Notes: generated by a model from the letters alone, not told the origin. A DNA stretch of 64,000 nucleotides from Planococcus sp. MSAK28401 (GCF_018283455.1 NZ_JAAMTH010000001.1:2771501-2835500); one strand, 5' to 3'; shown: positions 8,479-16,640, numbered from the stretch's first letter. Made by a program: numbers and translations.

Positions 8479-9935
8479 GCTTTTTTCGCCTCGCGGTACA
8501 GGTGGATCGCTTCCACAGTACATTCGAAGACACCCGTGCCAATGAGCTTCCCGACTTCGGTGATCGGCCCTGCATATGGCAGTGTTTGCCCTTGCTGCGT
8601 TGCGGCGACCAGACAGCTATCGGTCGAGGTGCCCGTCGCGATTGTCCCGGTCAAGGGATCGGTGACTTCTTCATGCTGCAAGGCTTTCGTTTTGGCTTCA
8701 GTCGCCGTGATCATCGCTTGTATAAAAGCTTCATCCGACAAAATGCCGTTGACCATAATCCACGTGTTGATGGTGCCGACACGCTGTTCACGCGCCACTG
8801 CCTGTGATACATCGACGCCGTTGCCGACACCCGCTGTCACCGCCACAACAATGCTTCCGAAATCGCTTGCGTATTCACGGACGATGGCGTGCTCTGTGCG
8901 GACAGCGGTCATCATCGCCACAGTATCCGTCGCCTTCAACCCGCTGTCTTCGATATAATCAACCATTTCCTCGAAACTATTGTCAATATTATAGCTGGCA
9001 TCGACGCGTCGATTGAGGAAATTGCGGAACCAGCCCGAACCTGCATTGACGACGGCTGACGAAACGGTTTTCAGCGGAAGCTGGCTTTGGTAGGCGACAA
9101 ATTCCGGGGTCACCAGAAAATCTGCGGCTCTCACTTGCTGCCCTGCCGGTTTTCTCCGTACACCAGGCAATAAGGTAATCTGCGGCTTCGGGAGCTCCGG
9201 ATGAGGGTGATTGCTGACACGCGTCTGATAGACAGACTCTACATCATGCGTCCTGACGACTTCATGCGGCTCCCCTTTTCGGACGATGCTTCCTTCGTCC
9301 ATCAACAAAAGTTCATCGCAATACATCGATGCCAAATTGATGTCATGGAAAATGGAAATGATCGTCAATTCTTTTTCAATTGCCTGTTTTTTGATGGTAT
9401 CCAGCAATTCTTTCTGGTGATTGATATCGAGATGATTCGTCGGCTCGTCAAGCAACAGGACCGCTGCATTTTGCGCCAGGGCCTGTGCCACAAAGACACG
9501 CTGCTGTTCGCCTCCGGACATCTCCTCAAGCAATGTCGATTCATAGTGGCTGATGTCCATGAGCTTCATCGCTTCCTGGACTGCCGCTTCATCTTCTTCG
9601 GACCAAGACGAAAACCAGCCGCTTTGGTGCGGATACCTGCCGAGAGAAACCGTTTCACGGACGGTGTGCGAAAAAGCATGCGCGTGCAGCTGCGGCAAGA
9701 CTGCCATCTTGCGGGCCAATTCTTTGGCCGGGAAATCGCCGACCGGCCTGCCATCGATCCGGACAACGCCTGCTGTCGGTTCCAATACACCGCTGATCAA
9801 TTTCATCAACGTGGATTTGCCGCTGCCATTTGGCCCCAGTATACCGAGCATGCGGCCTTTTCCAACACCGAATGAGATGCGGTCGACGATTTTTTTGTCG
9901 CCGTAGCCGCCTGATAGATTTTCAATTTGCAACAT
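8475..9935 (-). CDS. btuD: BtuD-CbiZ fusion: corrinoid ABC ATPase plus adenosylcobinamide amidohydrolase
   Basis: A 486-aa two-domain protein. Residues 1 to about 240 form an ABC ATPase of the FecE/BtuD type: Walker A GPNGSGKST, signature MSGGEQQRV, Walker B VLLLDEPTNHLD and switch histidine in SIFHDINLA. From about residue 265 to the end lies a CbiZ domain: VSSAVVNAGSGWFRNFLNRR, VAVTAGVGNGVDVS, GTINTWIMVNG and GTSTDSCLVA. CbiZ cleaves the aminopropanol tail of adenosylcobinamide to adenosylcobyric acid, allowing imported incomplete corrinoids to be remodelled. Such fusions are known in Bacillus species. The gene abuts btuC directly. Fusion may couple uptake to processing at the membrane; that part is inference. 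Confidence 0.93.
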   Translation of the reverse strand: MLQIENLSGGYGDKKIVDRISFGVGKGRMLGILGPNGSGKSTLMKLISGVLEPTAGVVRIDGRPVGDFPAKELARKMAVLPQLHAHAFSHTVRETVSLGRYPHQSGWFSSWSEEDEAAVQEAMKLMDISHYESTLLEEMSGGEQQRVFVAQALAQNAAVLLLDEPTNHLDINHQKELLDTIKKQAIEKELTIISIFHDINLASMYCDELLLMDEGSIVRKGEPHEVVRTHDVESVYQTRVSNHPHPELPKPQITLLPGVRRKPAGQQVRAADFLVTPEFVAYQSQLPLKTVSSAVVNAGSGWFRNFLNRRVDASYNIDNSFEEMVDYIEDSGLKATDTVAMMTAVRTEHAIVREYASDFGSIVVAVTAGVGNGVDVSQAVAREQRVGTINTWIMVNGILSDEAFIQAMITATEAKTKALQHEEVTDPLTGTIATGTSTDSCLVAATQQGQTLPYAGPITEVGKLIGTGVFECTVEAIHLYREAKKA

Positions 9936-10928
9936 TTAAAGCCCTCCTCTGCGCTGGCGGAAAAAGATGAATGCAAAAACCGGCGCCCCAATAAACGCGG
10001 TGATAACACCAATCGGCAATTCGGTCGGTGAAATAATCGTCCGCGCCACCAAGTCGCAAACAATCAGAAGCGCAGCCCCATTAATGAACGATAACGGCAA
10101 GACATGGCGGTGATCAGAGCCCCATACGAGGCGCGTCATATGCGGGACGACCAAGCCGACAAAGCCGATCGTCCCGGATACGGCAACTGCCGAGCCGGTC
10201 AGGACTGATCCGCCAATTAAAATCGCCATCTTGCTCTTTTTGACGTCTACGCCAAGATGCTGGGCACGTTCTTCCCCAAAAAGCATCGCGTTTAATTCCC
10301 GGCGGTAAAGCCATAAGACGAAGGAACCAACGAGCACAAACGGCAGCGCCATCTGGACATAAGCCCAGCCGCGCATCGACACGCTGCCAAGCAGCCAGCC
10401 GATGATTTGCCGCAGTTCTTCACCGGTCAAAGCGATCATCAAAGACATGATCGACCCTAAGAACGAACTGAAAATGATGCCCGTTAGAATGACGGTTTCC
10501 ATCTTCATGGACCGGTCGACAAGCCGCGCAAAGCCCATAACGGCGAGCATCGTGATCAAGGCGCCGATCATGCTGATGACTGGCAAGGTAAACAAGCCAA
10601 GAAACGGAATCGAGATGCCGAAAAAAAGTGTCATCACAGCACCAACAGCGGCACCGGACGACACTCCCAGAGTATATGGATCAGCGAGCGGATTTTTCAG
10701 CAAGCCTTGAAAAGCTGCGCCTGCAATAGCAAGTGCCGCGCCGACCAGGCCCGCTAGAACCACACGCGGCATACGGATATTCCATAAAATATTCGCCGCT
10801 GCTTCGTCCGAAGAAGGATTCCAGATAACCGACGGTGAAATTGGCACCGTCCCGACCGTCACTCCGAGCACTACTGCCCCGCCCAACAAAATCAGGGAGA
10901 CCACATAGGCGAGTGCAGATTTACTCAC
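9936..10928 (-). CDS. btuC: corrinoid ABC transporter permease BtuC
   Basis: FecCD/BtuC-family permease of 330 aa with about ten membrane segments. Typical motifs are LWNIRMPRVVLAGLVGAALA, GAAFQGLLKNPLADPYTLGV, SGAAVGAVMTL and, near the end, GLVVPHMTRL and ELPIGVITAFIGAPVFAF. It forms the membrane channel for cobalamin or cobinamide delivered by BtuF and driven by the BtuD domain of the next gene. It overlaps btuF by eight bases. FecCD permeases also serve siderophores; the B12 riboswitch and the following cob genes settle the substrate. Confidence 0.92.
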   Translation of the reverse strand: MSKSALAYVVSLILLGGAVVLGVTVGTVPISPSVIWNPSSDEAAANILWNIRMPRVVLAGLVGAALAIAGAAFQGLLKNPLADPYTLGVSSGAAVGAVMTLFFGISIPFLGLFTLPVISMIGALITMLAVMGFARLVDRSMKMETVILTGIIFSSFLGSIMSLMIALTGEELRQIIGWLLGSVSMRGWAYVQMALPFVLVGSFVLWLYRRELNAMLFGEERAQHLGVDVKKSKMAILIGGSVLTGSAVAVSGTIGFVGLVVPHMTRLVWGSDHRHVLPLSFINGAALLIVCDLVARTIISPTELPIGVITAFIGAPVFAFIFFRQRRGGL

Positions 10929-11898
10929 TGAAGGTCTCCGGATAGATCACTTCTGCCAAAGTCATCAAACCTTCTGTCAAACGCGGGCCAGGACGTGTGA
11001 CGGTGTCTGGATTCAATTCATAAATGGCATCTTCCTGAACGGCTGTTACATCCGCATAACCGCTGCGCTCTTTGATCAGTTCGGCAGCATTTTCGATATA
11101 ACCACCTTCTGTAGTGATGATGATTTCAGGATTTGCTGCAACAACTGCTTCAGGGTCCATGCTGATCCAACCTTCCTGGTCTCCTGCAACATTTTCCGCT
11201 TGGATTAACGTAAGCATTTCATGGATAAATGTACCCGTTCCAGCTGTATAAAGCTCCGGCTCACTGCCAATCTCTACAAATACTGATTTCGTTTCATCGA
11301 CGCCTGTTGCCAGTTCTTCAACTGCTGCAACTTGCGTCTCCATTTCCTCGATTAACCCGTCTGCCGCTTCTACTGCACCTGATACTTGGCCGATGACGGA
11401 AATCGTGTCATACACTTCTTCAAACGTTTCCGCATTTTCCACCACAAAGACATTCACTCCGGCATCACGCAGCTGCTGATACCCCTCAGTTCCCATGCCG
11501 AGCCCTGATTCATGGGCCAGAACGACATCCGGCTGCAGGCTGATGATTTTCTCTACATTGAATTCCTGGCCACCGATTTTCTCAAGATCTGCTACTTCTT
11601 CCGGATAATTATCGAAATCCGAAACGCCGACCATTTTTTCGCCAAGCCCGAGTTCATAAGCGATTTCCGTATTGGAAGGAATCATGGAAACGAATGATTC
11701 CGGTTCTTCTTCGATGACCACTTCATCGCCCATTGCGTCGACTAATGTGACCGGAAATTCCGCTTCCGCTACTTCCGATGGCGGTTCAGCCGGTGTTTCT
11801 ATATCTTGATCTTCGACAGGTGCCGCCCCGTCGCCGCATCCAGCCAGTACAATTGCGGCCATTCCTGCAGCCGTTCCGAATTTCCATATATTTTTCAT
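10921..11898 (-). CDS. btuF: corrinoid-binding lipoprotein BtuF
   Basis: Periplasmic-binding-protein-like lipoprotein of 325 aa. The N-terminal signal ends in the lipobox LAGC (Cys21), followed by an acidic, proline-rich linker. The class-III binding fold is visible from MIPSNTEIAYELGLGEKMVG through QPDVVLAHESG and WISMDPEAVVAANPEII. It captures corrinoids outside the membrane for BtuC and the BtuD domain. AGGAGGAA precedes the ATG by a few bases. It is the first gene of the cobalamin operon, but about 450 bases, mostly repeats, separate it from the riboswitch terminator. Confidence 0.92.
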   Translation of the reverse strand: MKNIWKFGTAAGMAAIVLAGCGDGAAPVEDQDIETPAEPPSEVAEAEFPVTLVDAMGDEVVIEEEPESFVSMIPSNTEIAYELGLGEKMVGVSDFDNYPEEVADLEKIGGQEFNVEKIISLQPDVVLAHESGLGMGTEGYQQLRDAGVNVFVVENAETFEEVYDTISVIGQVSGAVEAADGLIEEMETQVAAVEELATGVDETKSVFVEIGSEPELYTAGTGTFIHEMLTLIQAENVAGDQEGWISMDPEAVVAANPEIIITTEGGYIENAAELIKERSGYADVTAVQEDAIYELNPDTVTRPGPRLTEGLMTLAEVIYPETFSE

Positions 11899-11944
11899 CT
11901 CTATTCCTCCTGGTGTTTTTTATTTTTCCTATCAAGCGCTCGCT

Positions 11945-12011
11945 CGGGGACTCACAGGATGTGAGTCAGCTAAGCGTTGCGACAGGACGTCGCGCACTTA
12001 GCTTAGCTTCC
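11945..12011 (+). repeat. repeat B1: twin hairpins with AGGAC/T loops
   Basis: A 67-base element. Hairpin 1 is GACTCAC-AGGAT-GTGAGTC; hairpin 2 has outer stem AGCTAAG/CTTAGCT and inner stem GCGAC-AGGAC-GTCGC. It matches B2 at 12251-12316 with paired changes in both stems. The only wobble pairs in the comparison are G-T on the plus strand, so the plus strand is the more likely RNA strand, antisense to the btu leader. Confidence 0.8.
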
Positions 12012-12027
12012 ATTCAGGCGCTTGCAC

Positions 12028-12147
12028 ATTTCTTCTTGTCCAGTTGCAGTGGCCTGCCACTCGGGTCGTAAGCCGACTGCCCTGTGCGGCTGAAAAGCGC
12101 CGCTTCGGGCATCCGTCTTACGCCTGTCGAGGCATAACAGCCGCTTC
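12028..12147 (+). repeat. repeat A1: long imperfect hairpin
   Basis: About 110 bases forming one long stem: TGCC/GGCA at the base, CGTAAG (12067-12072) with CTTACG (12117-12122), then GCCC/GGGC and a GC-rich tip GCGGC/GCCGC. Same layout as copies at 12159, 16392 and 16510 but with compensated base changes. No open reading frame in it looks coding. Confidence 0.78.
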
Positions 12148-12252
12148 CACTTTTTTTCTTGTCTAGCTGCAGTGCCCAACTCCTCGGGTCATAAGCCACT
12201 CTGGCTGTGCGGCAAAAAGCGCCGCTTCGCCAGATCGTCTTATGCCTGTCGG
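12148..12252 (+). repeat. repeat A2: long imperfect hairpin
   Basis: Second tandem A copy. The distinguishing stem is CATAAG (12190-12195) with CTTATG (12239-12244), and the next stem is CTGGC/GCCAG where A1 has GCCC/GGGC. The terminal loop stem GCGGC/GCCGC is unchanged. Its end merges directly with repeat B2. Confidence 0.78.
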
Positions 12253-12316
12253 GGGCCCACAGGATGTGGGTCAGCTGAGCGTTGCGACAGGATGTCGCGC
12301 ATTTAGCTTAGCTTCC
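12251..12316 (+). repeat. repeat B2: twin hairpins with AGGAT loops
   Basis: A 66-base copy of B1: hairpin 1 GGCCCAC-AGGAT-GTGGGTC and hairpin 2 with AGCTGAG/TTTAGCT outside and GCGAC-AGGAT-GTCGC inside. Relative to B1, one T-A pair has become C-G and two pairs have become G-T wobbles on the plus strand. Together the two loci give a B-A-A-B arrangement. Confidence 0.8.
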
Positions 12317-12342
12317 GCTTTTGGGCACTTTCGCTTTTCGAT

Positions 12343-12378
12343 AAAAAAAGTCCCCTGCATAAAGGCTGCAGGGGACTT
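12343..12378 (-). terminator. riboswitch expression-platform terminator
   Basis: Minus strand: AGTCCCCTGCAGCC, a short loop, TGCAGGGGACT, then seven T residues. The strong hairpin lies about 70 bases after the B12 box, so it is the likely off-state structure of the cobalamin riboswitch. It may also end argS transcripts, which have no other visible terminator. Confidence 0.88.
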
Positions 12379-12444
12379 ACAGGACGGGTTCGCAAAAAAC
12401 AAGCGCGTCCGGCCTGTCCTCGCAAGCTTTCGGTTCGGTGTTCA

Positions 12445-12606
12445 TGAAGGCAGGTCTCCTGGCTTGTGATCATCGCTGGCTGCGCCTTCCCAGGAATTTC
12501 CCAGTGGCTTGTTGCAGTTCGCTCTCACATACAGTGGCGGGACCGCGCCGGAATCGCACCGGCTTCCCTTTTAACTCATGTTCTTAGACATAAGCACCTT
12601 CATGAT
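12445..12606 (-). ncRNA. cobalamin (B12) riboswitch
   Basis: On the minus strand the region carries the hallmarks of the cobalamin aptamer: AAGGTGCTTATGTC at the 5' end, AAAAGGGAAGCCGGTGCGA followed by TTCCGGCGCGGTCCCGCCACTG in the core, and the B12 box AAGCCAGGAGACCTGCC near 12449-12464 at the 3' end. It precedes a terminator and the btuF operon, so adenosylcobalamin binding should stop transcription of uptake and salvage genes. Boundaries are approximate to a few bases. Confidence 0.95.
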
Positions 12607-12632
12607 TGCTATTCAGTTGATTTGATGACTCC

Positions 12633-12660
12633 ATTATACACCGAAAGCTCTAGTTGTCTT
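12633..12660 (-). promoter_or_regulatory. predicted promoter of the B12 riboswitch
   Basis: Minus strand AAGACA (12660-12655), a 16-base spacer and TATAAT (12638-12633), immediately after the argS stop codon and about 30 bases before the aptamer. The -10 box is perfect, the -35 matches four of six. Confidence 0.6.
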
Positions 12661-14322
12661 CTACATTTTTTCAGGAGCTTGGACGCCGACTGTCTTCAAG
12701 GCGTTTGCAAGTGTCGTCTTAACCCCTTCGATCAGGGCAAGGCGCGAACGCGTCAATTCTTCATTGCTGGCATCCAATACTTTATTGGCGTTATAGAAGC
12801 TGTGGAAGTTCGACGCCAGTTCATGGATATAAGTCGTGACGCGGTGAGGCGCACGGAGTTTCGCAGCATCTGCAACAACTTGTGGGAAATCGCCGATTTT
12901 CTTTAATACTTCGATTTCCTTTTCGTCCGTCAACAGCTCCAGGTGCTCAGTCGAAGCGGTGAAGTTCTGCTCCGCTGCCTGGCGCAAGATCGAGCAGATG
13001 CGCGCATGTGCGTACTGGGAATAATAAACCGGGTTTTCGTTGGACTGGGAAACGGCCAAATCCAAGTCGAAATCCATATGCGAATCGCCGGAGCGCATCG
13101 CAAAGAAATAACGGACAGCGTCTAGGCCGACCAATTCGACCAATTCGCGCATCGTGACGGCTTTGCCGGTACGTTTGCTCATTTTCATTTTTTCGCCGTC
13201 TTTATACAATTGCACCATTTGGATGATGCTTACTTCAAGCGTATCGCGGTCGTAGCCAAGCGCTTCGATTGCCGCTTTCATGCGCGGGATGTAGCCGTGG
13301 TGGTCAGCTCCCCAAATATTGATGAGCTTGTCGAAGCCACGCTGGATTTTGTCCTCGTGGTACGCGATATCCGGAGTCAAATACGTGTACGTGCCATCGT
13401 TTTTGATAAGCACGCGGTCTTTGTCATCACCAAATGTCGTCGAGCGGAACCACGTCGCGCCGTCTTCTTCGTAGATATGGCCATTGTCGCGCAGTTTTTT
13501 CAATGCCGCATCGATCTTGCCGTTTTCGTAAAGGGATGTTTCCGAATACCACACATCGAAATGGACACGGAAGTCCGCCAAGTCTTTCTGCAGTTTCGCA
13601 AGCTCCACTTTCAAGCCGTGCTCACGGAATGCTTTGTAGCGTTCTTGTTCTGTCATATGAAGGAATTTATCGCCGTGCTCTTCAACGAGTGCCGCAGCGA
13701 TATCGATGATGTCCTGTCCACGGTAGCCGTCTTCAGGCATGCTTTCGCCTTTACCAAGCGCTTCGAAATAACGTCCTTCGATCGATAGCGCCAAATTATT
13801 GATCTGGTTTCCGGCATCGTTGATGTAATATTCACGGGACACGTCATAGCCGGCAAGATCCAGGATATTGCACATGGAATCGCCAACCGAGGAACCGCGT
13901 GCATGGCCCAAATGAAGATCGCCTGTCGGGTTCGCAGAGACGAACTCGACTTGGACGCGCTGGCTGTTGCCGGAGTTCGAGCGGCCATACTCCTCGACTT
14001 GCTCAAGTACGGTTTTGATGACATCGTTCAAATAATCTTTCTTGATGACGATATTGATGAAGCCAGGGCCTGCAATTTCGACTTTTTCGATATTCGCTGA
14101 TTGTGTATTCAAGTTTTCCACGATGGCTTCTGCAATTGCACGCGGCGGCTTTTTCGCAAGGCGCGTCAATTGCATAGCTACGTTCGTCGCATAATCGCCG
14201 TTCGCTTTATCTCTCGGCGATTCCAATTGGACCTGGACCGGCTCTTCTGTGAGGCCCGCTTTTTGGACCGCTTCGGCAATCGCCTGTTTAATGTTTTGCT
14301 GCACGTGTTCTACTGCGTTCAT
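12661..14322 (-). CDS. argS: arginyl-tRNA synthetase
   Basis: Class-I aminoacyl-tRNA synthetase charging tRNA-Arg; 553 aa, normal for the family. The N-terminal additional domain begins [19 protein letters not shown], the HIGH-type motif is [13 protein letters not shown] near residue 130, the KMSKS-type motif is [13 protein letters not shown] near 385, and the C-terminal DALR-type anticodon-binding domain ends the protein. It overlaps the upstream ywiB-like gene by four bases (ATGA), the same pair as in B. subtilis. No terminator is visible before the riboswitch promoter that begins right after its stop. Confidence 0.97.
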   Translation of the reverse strand: MNAVEHVQQNIKQAIAEAVQKAGLTEEPVQVQLESPRDKANGDYATNVAMQLTRLAKKPPRAIAEAIVENLNTQSANIEKVEIAGPGFINIVIKKDYLNDVIKTVLEQVEEYGRSNSGNSQRVQVEFVSANPTGDLHLGHARGSSVGDSMCNILDLAGYDVSREYYINDAGNQINNLALSIEGRYFEALGKGESMPEDGYRGQDIIDIAAALVEEHGDKFLHMTEQERYKAFREHGLKVELAKLQKDLADFRVHFDVWYSETSLYENGKIDAALKKLRDNGHIYEEDGATWFRSTTFGDDKDRVLIKNDGTYTYLTPDIAYHEDKIQRGFDKLINIWGADHHGYIPRMKAAIEALGYDRDTLEVSIIQMVQLYKDGEKMKMSKRTGKAVTMRELVELVGLDAVRYFFAMRSGDSHMDFDLDLAVSQSNENPVYYSQYAHARICSILRQAAEQNFTASTEHLELLTDEKEIEVLKKIGDFPQVVADAAKLRAPHRVTTYIHELASNFHSFYNANKVLDASNEELTRSRLALIEGVKTTLANALKTVGVQAPEKM

Positions 14323-14729
14323 TTGGTTCCCTCCGTAAACTGTATTTCCATTTCGTATTCGCCGGCAAAATCGTTTCCGAGCGCTAAGTCATAGCGCACT
14401 TTGAAACGGCTTTCCGTCATGATGAGTTCATGCGCTTTGGTCGTGAGCATAAACGATTCTTCCCCGTGGCGCAAATTGCCGGTCTGTTCCTTATCCAACA
14501 GGAACGGCAGGCGCATCTGCAAACCTCCGCTGCGCATCACGACGGCATCTGTTTCACCGAGTTTGACCGTTGTCCGGATATCGAGATCGTCCTGCCGCTC
14601 ATCGTATTGCAGATAGCGGCGACCGTTTTTTTCGGTCAGAACGCCTTCTGAACGCAGTTCCATCACTTGATCTTCAGCCCCCGGCTGGCGGATGATTGTC
14701 GTCAATTTGATTTTCACCGATTTCTTCAT
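14319..14729 (-). CDS. ywiB: DUF1934 beta-barrel protein (YwiB-like)
   Basis: A 136-aa protein of the DUF1934/YwiB family. It is rich in short beta strands (for example [32 protein letters not shown]) as expected for a calycin-like barrel and has no signal peptide or membrane segment. Biochemical function is unknown. Its fixed place before argS, with a four-base overlap, suggests coordinated expression with translation genes. Two ATGs are possible; the second (14729) has better spacing from AAAGG. Confidence 0.85.
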   Translation of the reverse strand: MKKSVKIKLTTIIRQPGAEDQVMELRSEGVLTEKNGRRYLQYDERQDDLDIRTTVKLGETDAVVMRSGGLQMRLPFLLDKEQTGNLRHGEESFMLTTKAHELIMTESRFKVRYDLALGNDFAGEYEMEIQFTEGTK

Positions 14730-14924
14730 GTGCATCCGCCTTTCCGATTGTTCATAACCGTTTCATTATAGCCCGAATTGGAGGATCTTTTCAATTAAGT
14801 TTCAATTTCGACATTATTCGAAAAAAGCAGCTGTGGAACTGCTAGTCTTATCCCTCGAAGAGTGTGGCGAGAAGAGAGATATTTTTATGAGTGGTTCTGA
14901 ATTACAGCGCTTTGTTTTGTTTTC

Positions 14925-14960
14925 AAAACGAAGCTGGCTTGAGTTGTCTCAAGCCAGCTT
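14925..14960 (-). terminator. terminator after the Na+/H+ antiporter
   Basis: AAGCTGGCTTGAG and CTCAAGCCAGCTT form a 13-base stem two bases past the antiporter stop, followed on the minus strand by CGTTTT. Confidence 0.8.
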
Positions 14961-14962
14961 CT

Positions 14963-16207
14963 TTAGTGAGCATTGTCTTCAGGAACTTTCTCTTTCAGCC
15001 CCAATTTTCCAATTAAAGGCTTGATTGTTAGGCCTTGGACAATCAAGGAAAACAGCACGACGGAAAAAGTTAACAGCAAGATGGTTTCTCTTCCTTCGAA
15101 GCTAGACGGTAGGCTGAGAGCCAAGGCAATCGATAAACTGCCCTTCAAACCGCCCCAGTTTAGTAAAATCCGTTCTTTCCTGTTGAGGCTTTTCGCCGGC
15201 ATGGTGCTGATGAACAGTGCAATGATTCTCGCAATAATGACAATGGCAATCGCCAATGCAATAATGCCCCATTGCCCCATGAAATCGATATTGCGGATTT
15301 CCAGTCCCACAATCAGGAAGATTAGTGAATTAGCAATCAGGGTGATGACGTCCCAAAAGGAATTGATATTTCGTTCAGTCGTTTTCGACATCCCGATCTT
15401 CCCGCCATAATCACCAAATACGAAGCCTCCTGCTACTACAGCAATTACGCCGGACACGTGGAGATGTTCCGCGATAAAATAACTGCCGAAAAACAGCAAT
15501 GCAGAGACGGCGATTTCAAACGGGTAGTCGTCATAAAATCGGATGACTTGGGAAAAGAGGAAGCCGAGCACTAAACCAACCAACACTCCGCCCACAGCAA
15601 ACCTTAAAAACATCCAAACGCCGCTTCCTACGCCTGCCCATCCCATTTCTATGTAGGTAAGCAAATAAATAGAGGAAATCTGGAAGAGAACGATGGCGAT
15701 TCCATCATTGAATAAAGATTCCCCTTCCATAATGGTCGATAGCTTTTGTGAAACGCCGGCAGATTTAAAGATGGACAAGACACTGATCGGATCTGTTGCA
15801 CTCATCAATGCCGCAAACGTAAATGCCACGGCAATGGGCAGGCCAATTAAATAATGCGCTGCAAAGCCAATCAGGACAAAAGATAAAAATGTCCCGCCAA
15901 GCGCCATTCCGATTACTGTGTTTTTCTGTTGATAGAGGTGATGGAACGGAAGCTTGAGCGTCGCATCTCCAAGTAAAATCGGTAAAAACAGGGAAATGAT
16001 GATGACTTGGAAGACTTCAGACTGGGTGATGAATGCTTCAGCCTGGTCAATTAAAGGAAATGGCAAATTGACGACACCCAATAACAAGCCAACCAATACT
16101 AAAGCGATCGTATCTGGTTGCCCGACTTTTTTCGCTATCCCCACTACCGCAATGGCGATCGCCAAGAGAATCAGTATTTGAATGAAGACTTCGTTAAAAT
16201 CATGCAT
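14963..16207 (-). CDS. CPA1-family Na+(K+)/H+ antiporter
   Basis: Cation:proton antiporter of 414 aa with about 12 membrane segments. CPA1/NhaP signs are the DATLKLPFHHL loop, the paired motif ALMSATDPISVLSIF carrying the transport aspartate, EGESLFNDGIAIVLF, and GLKGSLSIALALSLP near the end. It would exchange cytoplasmic Na+ or K+ for H+, useful in saline or alkaline conditions. It is a single transcription unit between terminators. Ion preference cannot be read from sequence. A second antiporter at 53945-55780 has additional TrkA domains and is not a close copy. Confidence 0.9.
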   Translation of the reverse strand: MHDFNEVFIQILILLAIAIAVVGIAKKVGQPDTIALVLVGLLLGVVNLPFPLIDQAEAFITQSEVFQVIIISLFLPILLGDATLKLPFHHLYQQKNTVIGMALGGTFLSFVLIGFAAHYLIGLPIAVAFTFAALMSATDPISVLSIFKSAGVSQKLSTIMEGESLFNDGIAIVLFQISSIYLLTYIEMGWAGVGSGVWMFLRFAVGGVLVGLVLGFLFSQVIRFYDDYPFEIAVSALLFFGSYFIAEHLHVSGVIAVVAGGFVFGDYGGKIGMSKTTERNINSFWDVITLIANSLIFLIVGLEIRNIDFMGQWGIIALAIAIVIIARIIALFISTMPAKSLNRKERILLNWGGLKGSLSIALALSLPSSFEGRETILLLTFSVVLFSLIVQGLTIKPLIGKLGLKEKVPEDNAH

Positions 16208-16320
16208 TTCGCAGCATCCCCCTTTTAATTTATTTCTTTACCCATTTCTCTAAAACTGATTGTGTAAACATCTTTACCTAAAAATGATGCCTTACGGATG
16301 TGCGGTTTTATTGGTAAACA

Positions 16321-16355
16321 AAAAAACCGGCCTGTGGTTCAACAGGCCGGTTTTT
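16321..16355 (-). terminator. terminator, speE-speB operon
   Basis: AAAACCGGCCTGT and ACAGGCCGGTTTTT form a near-perfect stem with T runs on both sides. It could work in either direction and lies beyond the A3-A4 repeats downstream of speB. Confidence 0.8.
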
Positions 16356-16387
16356 ATGGGTTTAGGACTGGACAGCCGCTTCCGCTT

Positions 16388-16509
16388 TTCTTCTTGGCTA
16401 GCTCCAGCGCCTAGCTCCTCGGGTCGTAAGCCGACTGCCCTGTGCGGCAAAGAGCGCCGCTTCGGTCATTCGTCTTACGCCTGTCGGAGCTGAACAGGCG
16501 CTTCCGCTT
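16388..16509 (+). repeat. repeat A3: long imperfect hairpin
   Basis: Third copy of family A. Pairs include AGCTCC/GGAGCT at the base, CGTAAG (16425-16430) with CTTACG (16474-16479), and GCGGC/GCCGC at the tip. Flanked by CGCTTCCGCTTTTCTT on both sides. Between the speB stop and its terminator. Confidence 0.78.
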
Positions 16510-16640
16510 TTCTTATTGTCTAGCTCCAGCGCCCAGATTCTCGGGGTCATAAGCCATTCTGGCTGTGCGGCAAAGAGCGCCGCTTCGCCAGACCGTCTTA
16601 TGCCCGTCGAATCTACATGGGCGCTTCCGCTTTTCTTATT
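16510..16640 (+). repeat. repeat A4: long imperfect hairpin
   Basis: Fourth copy, in tandem with A3. The base stem is AGATTC/GAATCT where A3 has AGCTCC/GGAGCT; CATAAG (16548-16553) pairs with CTTATG (16597-16602); the middle stem is CTGGC/GCCAG. It ends at the speB stop codon. Confidence 0.78.

Noticed and set aside
12242-12469. A 75-codon open frame on the plus strand across repeat B2 and the riboswitch terminator
   Set aside because: It spans two structured non-coding elements on the opposite strand and shows no protein-like composition.
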